Assembly: GCF_003855495.1 (NCBI RefSeq)
Contig: NZ_CP034086.1
Coordinates: 2,703,501 to 2,767,500, forward strand
Reading direction: 5' to 3'
Source of the DNA: Methylocystis rosea
GTDB taxonomy: Bacteria; Pseudomonadota; Alphaproteobacteria; Rhizobiales; Beijerinckiaceae
DNA: 64,000 nt
In this document: positions 56,491-64,000 of the stretch, one piece after another
Layout of the letters: every line of letters begins with the position of its first letter
Numbering within the stretch: position 1 is the stretch's first letter
Made by a program: the position numbers and the translations under genes
The notes under the pieces: model-generated
Database searches by the model: none
The model's input: the letters and a program-made list of their open reading frames with translations, nothing else
What the model was told of the DNA's origin: nothing

Positions 56491-57393
56491 TCAGAACGGG
56501 AGATTAAACACCCGCGCCGGCGCGAGCGCGCCCTGGACGATTTCGCCGAAGGCGACCGGCACGCCGCCGCAAGCGGCGTACACAATGCCCTCATGCGGCG
56601 CGTCGCGGCCCCGCAAAATCACCGAGCCGCCACGCCGCAGCCGCGCCGCCATGTCGCGATCGACAACGACGCAAGGCAGTTCGGCCAATCCGGCTTCGAC
56701 CGACAGCAGCGCCTCTGCGGCCATGTTCTGATTTTCGATCTCGTCGAGCGTATAAGCGTCGTCCTCGACGAAAGGCCCGACGCGGGTGCGTCTCAGCGCC
56801 GTGACATGGCCGAAACAGCCCAAAACCCGACCGAGATCGCGCGCAATCGCGCGCACATAGGCGCCCTTGCCGCATTCCATGACGAAGGTCGCCTCGTCGC
56901 GAGACGCGTCGATTAGCGTCAGCGAGCGGATCTTGACCACGCGCGGCTTCAAATCGACCAGCTCGCCCTCGCGGGCGATGTCATAGGCGCGCTCGCCGGC
57001 GATTTTAATCGCCGAGAATTGCGGCGGCGTCTGCGAAATCTCGCCGACGAACTGCGGCAGCAGAACTTCGATCGCGGCGCGCTCCGGCCGCACAGCGCTC
57101 TCCCGCACGCCCCGACCGTCGGCGTCGTCAGTGTCGGTCTCGACGCCCCAATGCACGGTGAAACGATAGGCCTTCTCGCCGTCCTGAACGAAGGGCACGG
57201 TCTTGGTCGCTTCCCCGAAGGCGACGGGAAGAATGCCGGACGCGAGCGGATCGAGCGTGCCCGCATGGCCGGCCTTCTGGGCGTTGTAGATGCGCTTGAG
57301 GCGCGACACCGCCTGCGTGGACGTCAGGCCGACAGGCTTATCCAGCGCCAGCCAGCCGTCCACGACGACTCGGTCCGATTTTTTTTTGCTCAT
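56491..57393 (-). CDS. truB: tRNA pseudouridine-55 synthase
   Basis: This 300-residue enzyme has [19 protein letters not shown], which holds the catalytic Asp, and [16 protein letters not shown] near the start. It modifies U55 in the T loop of tRNA. Its start overlaps the rbfA stop by 4 bp, and it is the last gene of the nusA-infB operon. Confidence 0.97.
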   Translation of the reverse strand: MSKKKSDRVVVDGWLALDKPVGLTSTQAVSRLKRIYNAQKAGHAGTLDPLASGILPVAFGEATKTVPFVQDGEKAYRFTVHWGVETDTDDADGRGVRESAVRPERAAIEVLLPQFVGEISQTPPQFSAIKIAGERAYDIAREGELVDLKPRVVKIRSLTLIDASRDEATFVMECGKGAYVRAIARDLGRVLGCFGHVTALRRTRVGPFVEDDAYTLDEIENQNMAAEALLSVEAGLAELPCVVVDRDMAARLRRGGSVILRGRDAPHEGIVYAACGGVPVAFGEIVQGALAPARVFNLPF

Positions 57394-57818
57394 TCCTCAA
57401 CGCCATCCTCTTTGGCGTCGTCGCCATCGGCGAGATCGCGCTTCACACGGTCGGAACTGAGCAGCGCGTCGATGCGGGACACATTGTCGAATGTGTCGTC
57501 GATGCGAAAGCGGATTTCGGGCGCGAACTTCAAATTCACCTCTTGCACGATCTCCCCGCGCAAAAATCGCTTGTGGCGATCCAGCGCGGCGAGCACCTCA
57601 GGCTCATCCTTGCCGCCAAGCGGAACGACGTAAATCGTCGCGAGCTTGAGATCTGGACTCATCTTCACCCGCGAAACGGTCACGACATGCTGTTCGAGCA
57701 CCGGATCAGTGATTTCGCCGCGTGTGAGCAGCCGGGCGGCGGCGTGACGAACGAGTTCGCCGACGCGCAACATACGCTGCGACGGCGCCCCGGCCTGTGA
57801 GTGATGAGCTCTGGACAT
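57390..57818 (-). CDS. rbfA: Ribosome-binding factor A
   Basis: This 142-residue protein has [39 protein letters not shown] and [17 protein letters not shown], typical RbfA. It helps mature the 5' end of 16S rRNA in 30S subunits. It follows infB after a 150-bp gap that contains a palindromic repeat, and overlaps truB. Confidence 0.95.
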   Translation of the reverse strand: MSRAHHSQAGAPSQRMLRVGELVRHAAARLLTRGEITDPVLEQHVVTVSRVKMSPDLKLATIYVVPLGGKDEPEVLAALDRHKRFLRGEIVQEVNLKFAPEIRFRIDDTFDNVSRIDALLSSDRVKRDLADGDDAKEDGVEE

Positions 57819-57843
57819 TTTGGACCCGGTAATTGCAGTCGTC

Positions 57844-57946
57844 TCACGCCCGTGCTTGTGGCGGACATACCGCGCATGACGCGTAATGAATGAAGGTAGC
57901 GCGGCTCAGCGCGACGAGGATGGCCGGGACAGGCCCGGCCATGACG
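57844..57946. repeat. Third copy of the palindromic repeat, degenerate
   Basis: The right stem ATGGCCGGG-ACAGG-CCCGGCCAT (57920-57942) and following GACG match the two copies around 46.4-47 kb. The left half (CCCGTGCTTGTGGCGGACAT) is decayed. It lies in the infB-rbfA gap, inside an operon. Confidence 0.7.
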
Positions 57947-57968
57947 TTTCGCGGCGGCGCAGCGCCGC

Positions 57969-60587
<2,619 letters not shown>

Positions 60588-60624
60588 CCAGTTCCCAATC
60601 CTGGGTCGCTACGACCCGTTAACT

Positions 60625-61278
60625 TCAGTCTGCGCAGCCGCTCGGCTTCGCCTCGTTTTCGTCGCCCGTCGCCGTCGCGCCGTCGATGCATACGCCCCGA
60701 TAGGCTGCGAGTCGACGGCATCGCCCGATGAAAGCCGTCGTCGGACCGCTCCCGGCGAGGGCAGCATGTATCACATTTGTGCGGCCCAACGCCAAATCCA
60801 ATTGCACCGACGAAAATAAGCCGATGACGGGGGTCGTCGACCCGGCGCGCCGGGCCGCTTGGGCAAGCTTGCGCTTGCCGTCTTCGCCGCCGTCGCGCGC
60901 TTCGATCAGGGCGCGGACAGAACCTTGCGCGAGGGCGTCGGCGACCTTGCCGAAGCCTGCCGCAACGGCGCCCGCCTTATTGGCCAGCGACAGCATCTGC
61001 AGACAATCAGCTTCGAGCAATCGGTCGACGTCCTCGGCCAGTTGCGGCGCGGCGTCGATCTGCGTCTTCAGCGCGCGCGCGAACAGACGTTTTTGCGCCG
61101 CCTGCGCAACGACGTCGGCGCGCGCCGTCACCCAGACGCCGCGGCCCGGAAGCCGCGCCTTGATGTCGGGCGCAAGCGCGCCGTCCGGCCCGCGCACAAA
61201 GCGGATCATCGCCTCGGGCGCGCCGCTCTGGCGCGTCACGATGCAGGTCCTCTCCGAAACATGCGGCTCGCGCGTCAT
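60625..61278 (-). CDS. ylxR: YlxR-type RNA-binding protein with L7Ae-like C-terminal part
   Basis: This roughly 217-residue protein has an N-terminal YlxR domain (RTCIVTRQSGAPEAMIRFV, then GRGVWVTARADVV). A second domain resembles L7Ae/KEOPS-type folds (LSLANKAGAVAAGFGKVADAL, TPVIGLFSSVQLDLALGR). This fusion is usual in alphaproteobacteria between nusA and infB. ATG 61278 is preferred; a TTG at 61290 is possible. Confidence 0.9.
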   Translation of the reverse strand: MTREPHVSERTCIVTRQSGAPEAMIRFVRGPDGALAPDIKARLPGRGVWVTARADVVAQAAQKRLFARALKTQIDAAPQLAEDVDRLLEADCLQMLSLANKAGAVAAGFGKVADALAQGSVRALIEARDGGEDGKRKLAQAARRAGSTTPVIGLFSSVQLDLALGRTNVIHAALAGSGPTTAFIGRCRRLAAYRGVCIDGATATGDENEAKPSGCAD

Positions 61279-61294
61279 GCCCTCGATCAATCCG

Positions 61295-62890
61295 CTATTC
61301 GCCTTCCGCCTGAGCTTCAGCCTCGACCTCGGCCGGCGCCACCGGCTCCTCGATCCAGCCCACGCGCACCCGCGCGAACATGATCATCGCTTCAGCCTCT
61401 TCGCGCGACAGGTCAATGCCCTCGAAATAGCCCTCGTGCTTGACCGTCTCGCCATCCTTCTTCTCGCTCCAGCCGACGAGGTCGTCCGGCACGCAGCCGG
61501 CGAAATCCTCCATCGTCTTCACGTCGTTTTCGCCGAGCTTGACCATCATCGCGGTCGTCAGGCCCTCGATCTCGCGCAGGTCGTCGGCGACGCCCAGCGC
61601 CTTGCGGCGCTCTTCGTTCTCCGCCTCGATGCGCTCCAGATAGTTCTTGGCGCGGTTCTGGATTTCGGCGGCGGTATCCTCGTCGAAGCCCTCGATCGTC
61701 GCGAGTTCGGGAAGTTCGACATAGGCGAGCTCCTCGACCGAGCGGAAGCCCTCGGACGCCAGCAGCCGCCCAACGACCTCGTCAACGTCGATGGCGTTCA
61801 TGAACGACTTCGTGCGCTCGACGAATTCCTTCTGCCGGCGCTCCGACTCTTCGGCCTCAGTGAGAATATCGATGTCCCAGCCGGTCAGCTGTGAGGCGAG
61901 ACGCACATTCTGGCCGCGCCGCCCGATCGCGAGCGAAAGCTGATCATCCGGCACCACGACCTCGATGCGTGAACTGTCCTCGTCGAGGACGACCTTGACC
62001 ACTTCCGCGGGCTGCAGCGCATTGACGATGAAGGTCGCGGCGTCCGCGGACCAGGGAATGATGTCGATGCGCTCGCCCTGCAGCTCGCCGACGACCGCCT
62101 GAACGCGGGAGCCGCGCATGCCGACGCAGGCGCCGACCGGATCGATCGAGGAATCGCGCGACACCACAGCGATCTTGGCGCGCGAACCCGGATCACGCGC
62201 CACCGACTTCACCTCGATCACGCCGTCATAGATCTCCGGCACTTCCTGCTTGAACAGCTTCGCCATGAATTGCGGATGGGTGCGCGAGAGGAAGATCTGC
62301 GGGCCCCGCTGCTCGCGGCGCACATCGTAGACGTAGGCGCGGGCTCGATCGCCCGGGCGAAACATTTCGCGCGGGATCATCTCGTCGCGGCGGATAATGG
62401 CTTCGCCGCGGCCAAGGTCGATGACGACATTGCCGTATTCGACGCGCTTGACCACCCCGTTGACGATTTCGCCGATGCGATCCTTGTATTCTTCATACTG
62501 GCGGTCGCGCTCGGCCTCGCGCACTTTCTGCACGATGATCTGCTTTGCGGACTGCGCGGCGATGCGGCCGAAGTCGAAAGGCGGCAGCGTCTCCGAGATC
62601 CAGTCGCCGGACTGCGCCGCCGGATTGCGCTTGCGCGCTTCGGCGAGCGAAATCTGCGTCGAGTCGTTTTCGACCTCGTCGACGACGAGCAGCAGCCGTG
62701 AGAAGCGAACTTCGCCTGTCTTGGCGTTGATCTCGGCGCGCACCTCGGTTTCCTGGCCGTAGCGCGAGCGCGCCGCCTTCTGCAGCGCGTCCTCCATCGA
62801 CGCGATGACGATCGAACGGTCGATCGACTTTTCGCGCGCGACGGCTTCGGCGATCTGCAAAATCTCAAGTCGGTTGGCGCTGACGGCCAT
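61295..62890 (-). CDS. nusA: Transcription termination/antitermination factor NusA
   Basis: This 531-residue protein has an N-terminal polymerase-binding domain ([20 protein letters not shown]), S1 and two KH domains ([35 protein letters not shown]), and C-terminal acidic and helix-hairpin-helix parts. It modulates pausing, termination and antitermination. It lies 2 bp after rimP and precedes ylxR. Confidence 0.98.
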   Translation of the reverse strand: MAVSANRLEILQIAEAVAREKSIDRSIVIASMEDALQKAARSRYGQETEVRAEINAKTGEVRFSRLLLVVDEVENDSTQISLAEARKRNPAAQSGDWISETLPPFDFGRIAAQSAKQIIVQKVREAERDRQYEEYKDRIGEIVNGVVKRVEYGNVVIDLGRGEAIIRRDEMIPREMFRPGDRARAYVYDVRREQRGPQIFLSRTHPQFMAKLFKQEVPEIYDGVIEVKSVARDPGSRAKIAVVSRDSSIDPVGACVGMRGSRVQAVVGELQGERIDIIPWSADAATFIVNALQPAEVVKVVLDEDSSRIEVVVPDDQLSLAIGRRGQNVRLASQLTGWDIDILTEAEESERRQKEFVERTKSFMNAIDVDEVVGRLLASEGFRSVEELAYVELPELATIEGFDEDTAAEIQNRAKNYLERIEAENEERRKALGVADDLREIEGLTTAMMVKLGENDVKTMEDFAGCVPDDLVGWSEKKDGETVKHEGYFEGIDLSREEAEAMIMFARVRVGWIEEPVAPAEVEAEAQAEGE

Positions 62891-62892
62891 TG

Positions 62893-63648
62893 TTAGTCTC
62901 CCCTCGAACGGCCGGAGGGCTTTGGTTTGCCGCCGGCCTTCTTGAACTGGGTTTGCACGCCGGCCGGAGCCAGCGGTTTTTGCTTCTGCTGCGCGGGACC
63001 GCGAAAGCGTCCCGGTCCACGGCGCGGACGCTCCTCCGCGTCCGCCTCCTCCTGCGTCTCTTCAGTCTGTTGGAGCTTTCCGGCCCGCAGCGACTCGCGA
63101 ATGAGCGACTCGGTCAGCACCAGCCGGCCTTCGTCGAGATCGGCGAGCGGCAGCGACACGGCTTTTTCTTCATCCGAGCGCGCGTCGGTGCGCTCCAGCG
63201 CGAGCGTCGCGCCTTGCCCCTCGCCTTCGACGCCGCGAATGATTCCGCGAAAACGCTTGCGTCCGCTCGCCACGGGATGGGTTAGTTCGATCTTCACCTC
63301 ATGACCGATGGCGCGATGAAAATCCGACAGACGCACCAGCGGACGATCGACGCCGGGAGAAGAAATCTCCAGGCGATATTCGCTGGCGATGAGATCGGCG
63401 ACGTCGAGTTCGGGCGACAGCGCCTGGCTCGCCGCCTCGCAATCATTAACGGTCATCGTTCCGTCCGGACGCTCCGCCATGATCTGCAGAATGGGTCCGT
63501 TCTGCTGCAAGAGCCGCACGCGCACGAGTCGGTAGCCCAACTGCCCCAGCACCGGCTCTACAAGATGCGCGACGCGCGCGGCGACGCCGGTCTCGCTGAT
63601 GAGACGCGGCTCGTCAAAGGTCGTGCTGGCGGCGGCGTTTTGCGTCAA
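62893..63648 (-). CDS. rimP: Ribosome maturation factor RimP
   Basis: This roughly 251-residue protein has the RimP core: [35 protein letters not shown] and [15 protein letters not shown] basic C-terminal extension ([19 protein letters not shown]) is longer than in E. coli but common in Rhizobiales. The start is uncertain. TTG 63648 has AAGGA six bases upstream, and an earlier TTG at 63678 is possible. It opens the nusA-infB operon. Confidence 0.93.
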   Translation of the reverse strand: MTQNAAASTTFDEPRLISETGVAARVAHLVEPVLGQLGYRLVRVRLLQQNGPILQIMAERPDGTMTVNDCEAASQALSPELDVADLIASEYRLEISSPGVDRPLVRLSDFHRAIGHEVKIELTHPVASGRKRFRGIIRGVEGEGQGATLALERTDARSDEEKAVSLPLADLDEGRLVLTESLIRESLRAGKLQQTEETQEEADAEERPRRGPGRFRGPAQQKQKPLAPAGVQTQFKKAGGKPKPSGRSRGD

Positions 63649-64000
63649 GCGCTGTCCTTGAAGCTCTCGAACGATCAAAGCAAAAAGAGCGGGTCCCCGG
63701 AGGGCCCCACTCTCAATCGGCGATCATCCGAGAATGATCGTTATGAGATGAAGATCGTCCCTATATGGCAGGGGAAGGGCAAAAAATCAAGAAATCTTGA
63801 AACCAGCCGCTCAGCCGATCATCGCCCCGAGGGAGGTTAGAGTCCGAGCCGATGTCAATATTCCCGTTCCGGCCGATGAATTCGTTCTTTACTGCTATTT
63901 TGACTGGGAGCCCGCATATAAATGCAGTAAACGCGAGAGCCTGCCCTGCCGCATCCAGTGGTTGGCGTCGCGCCGCGTTCCGTCTCGGCTCGACCAATCG
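63649..64000. other. Leader and upstream region of the rimP-nusA operon
   Basis: About 350 bp lie upstream of rimP up to the window edge. They contain a short AT-richer part (63860-63930) that could be the promoter and a few GC stems. I see no convincing gene, and nothing here folds as a tRNA by eye. Confidence 0.4.

Noticed and set aside
63761..63997. Open frame of about 78 residues on the minus strand at the right edge
   Set aside because: No ribosome site, mixed codon use, no family; also checked by eye for a tRNA and none fits.

Overview
The window reads as a piece of an alphaproteobacterial methanotroph chromosome, most likely Methylocystis. The GC content is high and GCG/GCC/CGC codons dominate. 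A lanthanide-type methanol dehydrogenase cluster (xoxF, xoxG, xoxJ) lies at the left end, and a complete methanobactin (copper chalkophore) locus lies at 19-31.5 kb. The 30-residue methanobactin precursor has the core RCASTCAATNG, which I recall as the type made by Methylocystis sp. SB2. No rRNA, tRNA, CRISPR array, prophage or intact insertion sequence was seen.

Layout. 0-7 kb: xoxJ (cut by the window edge), xoxG and xoxF on the minus strand. Divergent from them are a periplasmic zinc hydrolase and a SoxYZ-like carrier of the quinoprotein-associated type. A sulfite dehydrogenase pair (molybdenum subunit plus cytochrome c) follows, with an unlisted 46-residue membrane protein in front of it. 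7-11 kb: cobalt chelatase subunits CobT and CobS with an FmdB zinc ribbon and a J-domain protein. 11-16.5 kb: BolA, serC and serA, with a vapBC toxin-antitoxin pair between the two ser genes, then an L,D-transpeptidase. 16.5-19 kb: a DUF971 protein and a YejA-like solute-binding protein.

19-31.5 kb is the methanobactin locus. On the minus strand are a small Cys/His protein resembling DUF2946, then mbnP, mbnH and mbnT (copper protein, di-heme enzyme, TonB-dependent receptor). On the plus strand are a second DUF2946-like protein, an ECF sigma factor, mbnA, mbnB, mbnC, mbnM, mbnF and mbnS. The peptide is made by mbnA, its cysteines are modified by MbnBC, and MbnF and MbnS tailor it further. MbnM exports it, MbnT brings the copper complex back, and MbnH and MbnP probably act on copper in the periplasm. 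The sigma factor frame has no stop codon before mbnA, so the two are in one continuous frame. There is no FecR-like anti-sigma gene and no signalling domain on MbnT.

31.5-46 kb is mixed housekeeping and envelope genes: moaA, a 3-hydroxyisobutyrate-dehydrogenase-like reductase, a porin, class I lysK, a RoxA-like di-heme protein, a uracil-DNA glycosylase remnant, tspO and several hypothetical envelope proteins. 46-56 kb holds a GIY-YIG protein boxed by two copies of a palindromic repeat, pyrG, a secG with a very long Pro/Ala/Lys tail, leuB, folE, a Pro/Ala-rich membrane protein, a di-heme peroxidase and murI. 56.4-63.7 kb is the classic rimP-nusA-ylxR-infB-rbfA-truB translation operon on the minus strand.
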